Shown: positions 1 to 6,090 of the stretch, piece after piece
How the letters are laid out: each line of letters begins with the position of its first letter
How positions within the stretch are numbered: the stretch's first letter is position 1
DNA from: CAZXBB01 sp964638815
GTDB taxonomy: Bacteria > Planctomycetota > Phycisphaerae > Phycisphaerales > SM1A02
Direction: 5' to 3'
Assembly: GCA_964638815.1 (NCBI GenBank)
Contig: CAZXBB010000366.1
Location: forward strand, 1 to 18,423
Length of the DNA: 18,423 bases
Notes under the pieces: model-generated
Told to the model about the DNA's origin: nothing
What the model saw: the letters and a program-made list of their open reading frames with translations, nothing else
The model's database searches: none
Made by a program: the position numbers and the translations under genes

Positions 1-12
1 CCGGGCTAAGCC

Positions 13-29
13 GCCGCGCCCCGCGCGGC
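13..29. other. GC hairpin downstream of coaB
   Basis: A perfect 7-bp inverted repeat (13-19 against 23-29, 3-nt loop) lies just past the coaB stop codon when that gene is read leftward. It could help end coaB transcription, but no T-rich tract follows on the minus strand, so it does not meet the form of an intrinsic terminator. In DNA this GC-rich such a stem may arise by chance. Nothing else is recognisable in bases 1-51. Confidence 0.25.
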
Positions 30-51
30 CGGCAGAACGGGCATCCCGGGT

Positions 52-747
52 TCAGGACGCGCCGCGCTCGCGCATCGCGGCGAGACGATCGAGCAGCCAC
101 GTCGCGAAGTCGGCCTTGGTCATGTCCGCCGGCGGCACGAACGTCTCGCCCGACGCGGTGTGCAGCGACGCCGAAATGCGATCCGAGTCCATGGTGTCGA
201 GCGGGTTCGCGACGATCGCGTCGAGGCCCTTGGCGACCAGCTTGCGTCGCGCCTCGGCTTCGAGCGTCGCGGCCGGCTCGAGCGCGAAGCCGATGACGAC
301 CTGGTCCGTTCGCGCCGCGGCCGCCGCCTCGGCCACGAGGTCCTCCGTCGGCTCGAGCTCCAGGTGCAGACGGGCGCCGGTGCGCTTGAGCTTGGTGTCC
401 GCGTCCGCGCCCGCCGTGGGGGCCGGCCGGTAGTCGGCGACGGCCGCGGCCATCACGAGCACGTCGTGGTGGGGCCAGTGGCGGGCGAGGGCGGCGCGCA
501 GGTCGGCCGCGGTGCGGTAGCGTTCGACCCGGATCGATCCCGCCGCGCCCGCGCGCGGCGCGGGCGGATCGAGCGGCGTCGGGCCGAGGAGGAGCGTGGT
601 CGCCCAGCCGCGCTCGATCGCGGCGGCGGCGAGCGCGATTCCCATCCGCCCCGACGAGCGGTTCCCGATGAAACGCACCGCGTCGATCGGCTCCTGGGTC
701 GGGCCGGCGGTGATCAGGAGGCGGCAGGGGGCGTCAGCCTGGGACAT
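52..747 (-). CDS. coaB: Phosphopantothenate-cysteine ligase, stand-alone CoaB
   Basis: This enzyme joins cysteine to 4'-phosphopantothenate with nucleotide activation, a cytosolic step of coenzyme A synthesis. The 231-residue protein shows the CoaB signature: TAGPTQEPIDAVRFI at residues 13-27, NRSSGRMG at 29-36, AAVADY at 101-106, KLKR at 119-122, FALE at 154-157 and a late AKGLDAIVANPLD segment at 172-184. It matches only the C-terminal half of the usual bifunctional CoaBC (about 400 residues); the flavin-dependent decarboxylase half (CoaC) is absent. The ATG at 747 opens directly into the first beta strand of the ligase fold, so the protein looks complete rather than truncated. It is transcribed away from the secretion cluster across a 140-bp spacer and has no evident functional link to it. 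A separate coaC would be expected elsewhere, which I infer from the missing half. Confidence 0.93.
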   Translation of the reverse strand: MSQADAPCRLLITAGPTQEPIDAVRFIGNRSSGRMGIALAAAAIERGWATTLLLGPTPLDPPAPRAGAAGSIRVERYRTAADLRAALARHWPHHDVLVMAAAVADYRPAPTAGADADTKLKRTGARLHLELEPTEDLVAEAAAAARTDQVVIGFALEPAATLEAEARRKLVAKGLDAIVANPLDTMDSDRISASLHTASGETFVPPADMTKADFATWLLDRLAAMRERGAS

Positions 748-887
748 CGCGGCCTACTCGGTCCTCGGGGCGCTCCGCCCGGTCACTTCACGGCACTTCC
801 GCACGTTGCTTGCAGGTGGCGCGCGGGCGGACAATACTACCGGGCTTCCTTCGACGCGCGATCCCCCAACCCAGGCGAACCGCCTCC
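748..887. other. Divergent spacer between coaB and gspE1
   Basis: This 140-bp gap separates the leftward coaB from the rightward secretion cluster and should hold the promoters for both. A sigma70-like candidate for the rightward genes is listed separately. Near its right end a small inverted repeat (873-877 with 881-885, 3-nt loop) sits just before the gspE1 start. I see no clear Shine-Dalgarno at the usual distance there and no clear promoter for coaB. Confidence 0.5.
806..838 (+). promoter_or_regulatory. Candidate promoter for the gspE1-pilT transcript
   Basis: The only locally AT-richer patch of the divergent spacer holds overlapping sigma70-like options: TTGCTT (806-811) with GACAAT (830-835) at 18 bp, or TTGCAG (810-815) with AATACT (833-838) at 17 bp. 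Each -10 hexamer matches 4 of 6 consensus positions. Placement 50-80 bp before the gspE1 ATG fits a normal leader. The assignment rests on weak hexamers and position only. Confidence 0.35.
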
Positions 888-2615
888 ATGGCCAGAATAC
901 GCAAGAAGCTCGGCGAGATACTGAAGGGGTGGGGGACGGTCACGGACACGCAGATCGAGCAGGCGCTCGGGATCGCGAAGGGCACCGGCAAGCGGATCGG
1001 CGAGGCGCTCGTCGAGGCGGGGCTGTGCCGCGAGGACGACGTCGCCAAGGCGCTCGCGTCGCAGTTCGACATGGAGTTCATCGATCTCGACGCCCCGGAG
1101 GCGGAGGCCCGGATCGATCTCACGCTCGTGCCGGAGGAGCTGGCCAAGAAGCACCTGATCCTGCCCATGGGCAAGTCGGGCGGGCGTCTGAAGCTGGTCA
1201 TCCACGACCCGATGGACCTCGAGCTCCTCGACCTCCTGCGGTTCCGGCTCAACACCGAGATCGAAACGGCGATCGCGCCGCGCTCGTCGATCAAGGCCTT
1301 CCTCGACGGATCGGGCGACGGCGGCGGGCCCGACGGCATGTTCTCGGAGGAGTCGCTCGTCACCGAGTCCGTGGACGTCACGGTTGACCGGTCCGTGGAC
1401 TCGTCGGTGGACATCGCCGCCGGCGACGACGCGCCGATCATCCGGCTCGTCCACCGCATCATCACCGAGGCCGTCCGCAACCGTTCGTCGGACATCCACG
1501 TGGAGCCGATGGCCGACCGCGTCCTGCTGCGGTACCGCATCGACGGCGTCTGCCACGTCCGCGACAGCCTGCCCAAGCGCATGCAGGCGGCGCTTCTCGC
1601 GCGGCTGAAGCTCATGGCCGGCGTGAACATCGCCGAGCGCCGCGTCCCGCAGGACGGCCGCATCAAGATGCCGGTGGACGGCGAGCAGATCGACTTCCGC
1701 GTCAGCAGTTGCCCGGCGTACCACGGCGAGTCGATCGTGCTGCGTATCCTCCGGCCCGACTCGGTCAAGATCGGTCTCGTGAACCTCGGCTTCGAGGCGG
1801 ACTCGCTGGCCGCGTTCAACAAGATCATCCGCCGCCCGAACGGCGTGTTCCTGGTCACCGGTCCCACCGGTTCGGGCAAGACCACGACGCTGTACTCGGC
1901 GCTCGACGTGCTCAACCGCCCGGACCGCAAGATCATCACCGCGGAGGATCCGGTGGAGTACAACTTCACCGGCATCAACCAGTGCCAGGTCCGCGACTCG
2001 ATCGGGCTCACGTTCCCCGCGATCCTCCGCTCGATGCTGCGACAGGCGCCGAACATCATCCTCATCGGCGAGATCCGCGACCGCGACGTCGCGGAGATCG
2101 CGATCCAGGCGGCGCTCACGGGTCACCTGGTGTTCTCCACGCTGCACACGAACGACGCGGCGTCGGCGATCACGCGTCTCATCGACATGGGCGTCAAGCC
2201 CTTCCTGGTGGCGAGCTCCATCCAGGCGATCATGGCCCAGCGTCTCATCCGCGTGCTGTGCGAGCGTTGCCGCGAGCGAGACCCCGAGCCCGATCCGCGG
2301 ATGATGCGGGTCGTCGGCATCGGCCCCGACGAAGCGGCCGGCATTCACCGGGCCGTCGGCTGCAGCCACTGCGGGAAGATCGGGTTCCGCGGGCGCAAGG
2401 CGATCTTCGAGATGCTCGTCATGAACTCCGAGATCCGCGAGCTGGCCTTCAAGCGGGCGTCGATCGACGCCATCCGCGATGCCGGGATCCGCACGGGCAT
2501 GCGGACGCTGGTCGAGGACGGCAAGCTCAAGATCCTGAACGGCATCACGACGCCGGAAGAGGTCGCCCGCTTCGCGCAGGCCGAGATTCTCGTGGAGGCC
2601 AACGTCGATATCTAA
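888..2615 (+). CDS. gspE: GspE/PilB-family assembly ATPase (copy 1, divergent)
   Basis: This is a hexameric secretion/pilus ATPase that would drive pseudopilin assembly from the cytoplasmic face of the inner membrane. The 575-residue protein has an N-terminal MshEN-like region (about 6-68), the GspE N2 domain with the KLMAGVNIAERRVPQDGRI segment (241-259), Walker A GPTGSGKT (325-332), Walker B ILIGEIRD (391-398, Glu395), a His box (411-424) and the zinc-type cysteine pairs C458/C461 and C492/C495. Two oddities stand out. The usual RQDPD before Walker B reads RQAPN (385-389). Of the two 24-residue cyclic-di-GMP motifs only the second (36-59) is intact; the first (7-30) has Lys for Arg and Ala for the final Gln. 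I chose ATG 888, which begins at the MshEN fold; an in-frame ATG at 810 would add 26 residues of atypical sequence. pilT follows 20 bp downstream. T2SS versus T4P membership cannot be decided from this protein alone. Confidence 0.92.
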   Translation: MARIRKKLGEILKGWGTVTDTQIEQALGIAKGTGKRIGEALVEAGLCREDDVAKALASQFDMEFIDLDAPEAEARIDLTLVPEELAKKHLILPMGKSGGRLKLVIHDPMDLELLDLLRFRLNTEIETAIAPRSSIKAFLDGSGDGGGPDGMFSEESLVTESVDVTVDRSVDSSVDIAAGDDAPIIRLVHRIITEAVRNRSSDIHVEPMADRVLLRYRIDGVCHVRDSLPKRMQAALLARLKLMAGVNIAERRVPQDGRIKMPVDGEQIDFRVSSCPAYHGESIVLRILRPDSVKIGLVNLGFEADSLAAFNKIIRRPNGVFLVTGPTGSGKTTTLYSALDVLNRPDRKIITAEDPVEYNFTGINQCQVRDSIGLTFPAILRSMLRQAPNIILIGEIRDRDVAEIAIQAALTGHLVFSTLHTNDAASAITRLIDMGVKPFLVASSIQAIMAQRLIRVLCERCRERDPEPDPRMMRVVGIGPDEAAGIHRAVGCSHCGKIGFRGRKAIFEMLVMNSEIRELAFKRASIDAIRDAGIRTGMRTLVEDGKLKILNGITTPEEVARFAQAEILVEANVDI

Positions 2616-2635
2616 CCGTTCCCGCGAGGTAAGCC

Positions 2636-3751
2636 ATGTCCACCGTCCAGATCGATCGACTCCTCGACACCGTCATCCGCCAGGGCGCGTCCGACCTCCA
2701 TCTCTGCGTGGGACGGAAGCCGACGCTCCGCCTGCACGGCGCGCTTCGCAACGTCGACACGAAGGTGCTCGACTCCGACGACTGCGTCGCCCTGATGAAG
2801 GCGATCACGCCCGAGCGCGCCCAGCAGGAACTCCAGGAAGAGGGAAGCTGTGACTTCGGCTTCGCATACGGCACCGAGGCCCGCTTCCGCGTGGCGGTCT
2901 TCCGCCAGCGCGGCGACATATCGATCGCGCTGCGTCTCATCCCGAACAAGCTGCTGACCTTCGAGCAGATCGGCCTGCCGCTCATCTGCAAGGAGCTGAT
3001 CCGACGTCCGCGCGGACTCTTCATCGTGACCGGCCCGACGGGATCCGGAAAGACCACGTCGCTGGCCACGATGATCGACTTCATCAACGACAACCTCGAC
3101 CGCCACATCGTGACGGCCGAGGACCCGATCGAGTACTACCACTACCACAAGAAGTCGATCGTCAACCAGCGCGAGGTCGGCGTGGATGTGCCGAGCTTCT
3201 CGGAGTGTCTGCGACGCGTGCTGCGTCAGGATCCCGACTGCATCCTCGTCGGCGAGATGCGCGACCTCGAGACGATCGAGGCCGCGATCCGCGCGGCCGA
3301 GACGGGTCACCTCGTCTTCGCGACGCTCCACACCACGGGGGCGGCGGGCACGATCAGCCGCGTCATCGACGCATTCCCGACCAACCAGCAGGCCCAGGTC
3401 CGCGTCCAGCTCTCGGTGGCCCTGATCGCCGTGCTGAGCCAGGTGCTCCTCGCCCGGGTGGACAAGCCCGGCCGGGTCGCCTGCTACGAGTTCCTCGTCG
3501 TCACCCCGGCCATCGCGAACCTCATCCGCGAGAACAAGACCTTCCGCATCGACTCCGCGATCCAGACCGGTCGCAAGTTCGGCATGCAGCTCCTCGACGA
3601 CCACCTGTGGACCCTCTACACGCAGGGCCTGATCTCGGCGGACGAGATGATCGACAAGGGCAAGGACCCGGGCGAGCTCACCGAGAAGGTCCACCGGGCG
3701 GGCGGCCAGGTGGGCCGGACCGAGCTCGATTCGGAGCCGGACGAGGCATGA
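2636..3751 (+). CDS. pilT: PilT-type retraction ATPase
   Basis: PilT powers disassembly and retraction of type IV pili, giving twitching motility and DNA uptake in well-studied bacteria. The 371-residue product is the normal PilT length. It begins with the N-terminal GASDLHL segment (17-23), then Walker A GPTGSGKT (133-140), RQDPD (197-201), Walker B ILVGEMRD (203-210), and the PilT hallmark AIRAAETGHL (217-226 region) followed by ATLHTTGAAGTI. The C-terminal part keeps the AIANLIRENKTFRID signature (292-306). It lacks the zinc cysteine pairs found in the two assembly ATPases, as expected. A Shine-Dalgarno GAGG (2626-2629) precedes the ATG by 6 nt, and the gene follows gspE1 by 20 bp, so the two are probably cotranscribed. 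The C-terminal tail after about residue 345 is not conserved sequence I recognise. Its presence suggests the machine can retract, which classical type II secretion systems are not known to need. Confidence 0.93.
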   Translation: MSTVQIDRLLDTVIRQGASDLHLCVGRKPTLRLHGALRNVDTKVLDSDDCVALMKAITPERAQQELQEEGSCDFGFAYGTEARFRVAVFRQRGDISIALRLIPNKLLTFEQIGLPLICKELIRRPRGLFIVTGPTGSGKTTSLATMIDFINDNLDRHIVTAEDPIEYYHYHKKSIVNQREVGVDVPSFSECLRRVLRQDPDCILVGEMRDLETIEAAIRAAETGHLVFATLHTTGAAGTISRVIDAFPTNQQAQVRVQLSVALIAVLSQVLLARVDKPGRVACYEFLVVTPAIANLIRENKTFRIDSAIQTGRKFGMQLLDDHLWTLYTQGLISADEMIDKGKDPGELTEKVHRAGGQVGRTELDSEPDEA

Positions 3752-3866
3752 CCGCTCCTCCTCCCCGGGCGCGGGGGGCGCGGGGGGGTCCGGCCGGAAT
3801 CCCGAGCGCCGTGCGCCGTGCCCCGGCGTGCGGTCATGCGACCCACTACCGCCTCGACGCCACCCC

Positions 3867-3894
3867 TCGACCCCGACCCATCGACCCCGACCCA
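3867..3894. repeat. 14-bp direct repeat, two copies
   Basis: TCGACCCCGACCCA occurs twice head to tail with no mismatch (3867-3880 and 3881-3894). It is followed by a further TCGACC and then by the related 12-bp array. Its purpose is unknown; replication slippage would explain it. Confidence 0.85.
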
Positions 3895-3906
3895 TCGACC
3901 ACGGCC

Positions 3907-3942
3907 CTCGACCGGCCTCTCGACCGACCTCTCGACCGGGCC
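3907..3942. repeat. 12-bp tandem repeat, three copies
   Basis: CTCGACCGGCCT, CTCGACCGACCT and CTCGACCGGGCC lie head to tail, differing at one to three positions. The 12-bp period keeps any reading frame intact. The array lies in the pilT-gspE2 spacer and no protein is confidently assigned across it. Confidence 0.85.
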
Positions 3943-4038
3943 GCTCCCCGTCGGGTCAGCCCGACGCAATGCCGGAACCGGGTCGTCATCCGGGCCGGAG
4001 AGACTTCTGAGCGCCCCATCCTCATAGGCAGGAGGGAC

Positions 4039-4067
4039 TTCGGAGCAGGCCGCGTTGGCACCATAAT
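4039..4067 (+). promoter_or_regulatory. Candidate internal promoter before gspE2
   Basis: TTCGGA (4039-4044) and CATAAT (4062-4067) are separated by 17 bp. The -10 matches 5 of 6 consensus positions, the best I found in the window; the -35 matches only 3 of 6. A start near 4074 would give a leader of about 170 nt to the gspE2 ATG. The site would let gspE2, gspF and the pseudopilin genes be transcribed separately from gspE1-pilT. A dyad overlaps its -10 and probable start point. Confidence 0.4.
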
Positions 4068-4089
4068 CCAGATGTCCTAAGCATCTGAT
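4066..4089. promoter_or_regulatory. Dyad overlapping the candidate promoter
   Basis: CAGATG (4069-4074) and CATCTG (4082-4087) form an inverted repeat around a 7-nt centre, extended by AT/AT outside a 1-nt bulge. It sits where transcription from the 4039-4067 candidate would begin. It could be an operator or a 5'-end RNA hairpin. No regulator is encoded nearby, so its partner is unknown. Confidence 0.35.
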
Positions 4090-4172
4090 CGGTCACATCG
4101 TCTTGTGCTCCGGTCGAGAACGTCCCAGTATGGGGTCTATCCTTCATGTCGGCCGCACGCTCGGGCAAGCAG

Positions 4173-4208
4173 CGGGCAACCCCTCGGGCAACCCAGCGGG
4201 CAACCCAG
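4173..4208. repeat. 12-bp tandem repeat, three copies, upstream of gspE2
   Basis: CGGGCAACCCCT, CGGGCAACCCAG and CGGGCAACCCAG lie head to tail, preceded by a degenerate CGGGCAAGCAG at 4162-4172. The array lies 40 bp before the chosen gspE2 start. If translation began at ATG 4146 it would encode a repeated Arg-Ala-Thr pattern at the protein's N terminus. A near-identical unit recurs inside gspK at 13547. Confidence 0.85.
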
Positions 4209-4247
4209 CTCGACCCTGCGGCAGGACCGGATGAATCGAATCAGGGT

Positions 4248-6038
4248 ATGGAACGCATCATGGTACAGAGCACTCCCGGCCCCGAATCCAGGACGGTCGA
4301 TCCGAGCCAGCTCAAGGGCCGCCGCTTCGGCCGGGTCCTCACCAAGCTCGGACTCATCACGCGGGAACAGGTCCACGAGGCGCTGGCCCTCCAGAAGGCC
4401 CGCCGGCAGAAGGGGCAGGACAAGCGGATCGGGGAACTGCTGGTCGAGCTCGGCTCCATCCAGCCGACGGACGTGATGGCCGCTCTCGCCGGGCAGGCGG
4501 GAATGCGGATGGTCGCGATCGAGCTGGAGGAGATCTCCCGGGAGGCCATCGACGCCCTGCCGGCGGAGACGGCGAATACCTACCAGATCGCGCCGATCAA
4601 CTTCGATCCGGCGACGCGGACGATCACCGTCGCGATGAAGTCACCGGACAACTTCCGGGCGGTGGACGACCTGCGACTGCTCATGGGCTTCAAGGTCGAG
4701 GCCGTGGTCGCCCCCGAGGAGCAGATCGACGCCGTCCTCAAGAAGCACTACAGCGGCGACGGAAGCTCGATGGCCATGATGATGGCGGAGCTCGGCGCCG
4801 ACGAGGGCCTGGCCGCCTTCGAAGGGCGCGGCGAGTCGATCGACCTCGAGGAGCTCGCAAGCGCCGCCGGAGACAACAAGGTCGTCCGCCTGCTCAACCT
4901 CGTGCTGCTCCAGGCGATCAAGGACAAGGCGTCCGACATCCACTTCGAGCCGTTCGAGGAAGAGTTCAAGATGCGCTACCGCATCGACGGCATCCTCTAC
5001 GAGATGGTGCCGCCGCCGCGTCACCTCGCGCTGCCGATCGTCTCCCGCATCAAGGTCATGGCGAATCTCGACATCGCCGAGCGGCGCCTGCCGCAGGACG
5101 GCCGCATCGAGCTCGTCGTCAACAACAACCCGATCGACCTTCGTATCTCCGTGCTGCCGACGATGTTCGGCGAGTCGGTGGTGATGCGCGTGCTCGACCG
5201 CTCGAACGTGCAGCTCAGCCTCGACAAGATCGGGCTGCGCGAGGACGAGCTCGAGAACCTCCGCGGGCTCATCAAGAAGCCGAACGGCATCGTCGTCGTC
5301 ACGGGCCCGACCGGCTCCGGCAAGACGACGACGCTCTACGCCGCGCTCAACGAGCTCAACGAGCCGACGACGAAGATCCTCACCGCCGAGGACCCGGTCG
5401 AGTACGACATCGACGGGCTCGTCCAGTGCCAGGTGAACACAGACCAGGGGCTGACGTTCGCGCGTCTGCTCCGCTCGTTCCTGCGTCAGGACCCCGACGT
5501 CATCCTCATCGGCGAGATCCGCGACCTCGAGACCGCGCAGATCGCCGTCCAGGCGTCGCTGACGGGCCACCTCGTGTTCTCGACGCTGCACACCAACGAC
5601 GCCCCGTCGTCGATCCTGCGTCTGCTCGACCTCGGGATGGACGCCTTCCTCCTCACCGCCACGATCGAGGCCATCGTCGCGCAGCGTCTGGTGCGTCGCA
5701 TCTGTCTCAAGTGCAAGGAGGAGTACGTCCCCACCGACGAGGAGCTGATGGAGCTCCAGCTCCGCCGCGCGGACGTCGAGGGGCGCACGTTCTTCCGCGG
5801 GCGCGGCTGCGAGAACTGCAACCACAGCGGCTACCGCGGTCGCCGCGCGATCTTCGAGATCATGACGATGGACGACCAGATCCGCGAGCTGGTCATGCAG
5901 GAGGCGTCCACGAACGTGCTGCGGGCCGAGGCCAAACGCCGGGGGATGCGGTCGCTGCGCGAGAGCGGACTGCTCTCCATCTTCGAAGGCCAGACCACGA
6001 TCGACGAGGTCGTCCGCGAGACGATCGTCGAGGAGTAA
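4248..6038 (+). CDS. gspE: GspE/PilB-family assembly ATPase (copy 2), MshEN-type
   Basis: This second assembly ATPase should power pseudopilin polymerisation through the GspF platform encoded next to it. The 596-residue protein has an N-terminal MshEN domain with both 24-residue motifs intact: residues 26-49 (Arg, Gly28, Leu31, Gly35, Gln49) and 60-83 (Arg60, Gly62, Leu65, Gly69, Gln83). In the family these bind cyclic-di-GMP, so second-messenger control is a reasonable inference. Then come the N2 segment ANLDIAERRLPQDGRI (272-287), Walker A GPTGSGKT (353-360), RQDPD (413-417), Walker B ILIGEIRD (419-426, Glu423), the His box (from 439) and zinc cysteines C486/C489 and C521/C524. All catalytic features are canonical, unlike copy 1. 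The start is uncertain: ATG 4248 is chosen, ATG 4260 (preceded by GGAAC) is possible, and the frame is open back to ATG 4146 through a 12-bp repeat array. gspF follows after 52 bp. Confidence 0.93.
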   Translation: MERIMVQSTPGPESRTVDPSQLKGRRFGRVLTKLGLITREQVHEALALQKARRQKGQDKRIGELLVELGSIQPTDVMAALAGQAGMRMVAIELEEISREAIDALPAETANTYQIAPINFDPATRTITVAMKSPDNFRAVDDLRLLMGFKVEAVVAPEEQIDAVLKKHYSGDGSSMAMMMAELGADEGLAAFEGRGESIDLEELASAAGDNKVVRLLNLVLLQAIKDKASDIHFEPFEEEFKMRYRIDGILYEMVPPPRHLALPIVSRIKVMANLDIAERRLPQDGRIELVVNNNPIDLRISVLPTMFGESVVMRVLDRSNVQLSLDKIGLREDELENLRGLIKKPNGIVVVTGPTGSGKTTTLYAALNELNEPTTKILTAEDPVEYDIDGLVQCQVNTDQGLTFARLLRSFLRQDPDVILIGEIRDLETAQIAVQASLTGHLVFSTLHTNDAPSSILRLLDLGMDAFLLTATIEAIVAQRLVRRICLKCKEEYVPTDEELMELQLRRADVEGRTFFRGRGCENCNHSGYRGRRAIFEIMTMDDQIRELVMQEASTNVLRAEAKRRGMRSLRESGLLSIFEGQTTIDEVVRETIVEE

Positions 6039-6050
6039 TCGAGACGAAAC

Positions 6051-6077
6051 CTCGCCCCAGTGCGAACTGGGCGCGAG
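6051..6077 (+). promoter_or_regulatory. GNRA-loop hairpin before the gspF ribosome binding site
   Basis: Bases 6051-6061 pair with 6066-6077 in an 11-bp stem interrupted by one bulged C (6072) and closed by a GCGA tetraloop (6062-6065), a GNRA loop that is unusually stable in RNA. The stem ends 2 nt before the GGAG (6080-6083) that serves gspF at ATG 6091. No U tract follows, so it is not a standard terminator. It could stabilise processed mRNA or tune the gspE2:gspF ratio. Confidence 0.55.
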
Positions 6078-6090
6078 CCGGAGCCGACCG

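Larger units (their letters stand above)
3752..4247. other. Repeat-rich spacer between pilT and gspE2
   Basis: This 496-bp gap is the longest non-coding stretch inside the cluster. It holds a 14-bp direct duplication (3867-3894), a 12-bp triplet repeat (3907-3942), a candidate promoter and dyad (4039-4089), and a second 12-bp repeat array (4173-4208). An ATG at 3748 overlaps the pilT stop as ATGA and opens a 110-codon frame to 4080 that is Pro/Arg-rich and repeat-derived; I do not count it as a gene. The gspE2 frame itself stays open back to an ATG at 4146. No tRNA or known riboswitch pattern was recognised. Confidence 0.6.

Noticed and set aside
160..924. Long plus-strand frame opposite coaB
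   Set aside because: Arg/Gly-rich translation without family motifs; it mirrors coaB, whose CoaB signatures are clear on the minus strand.
837..2369. 510-codon minus-strand frame opposite gspE1
   Set aside because: Asp/Arg/Val-rich shadow typical of high-GC antisense frames, covering a certain ATPase gene.
3943..4035. Possible cyclic-di-GMP riboswitch in the spacer
   Set aside because: Considered because of the MshEN ATPase downstream, but no GEMM-type conserved core could be recognised.
4054..4072. TTGGCAC resembling a sigma54 -24 element
   Set aside because: The GC pair needed at -12 is missing at the required 10-bp spacing from GG.
4103..4131. TTGTGC and CAGTAT as a second promoter
   Set aside because: The -10 matches only 3 of 6 positions, weaker than the 4039-4067 candidate.
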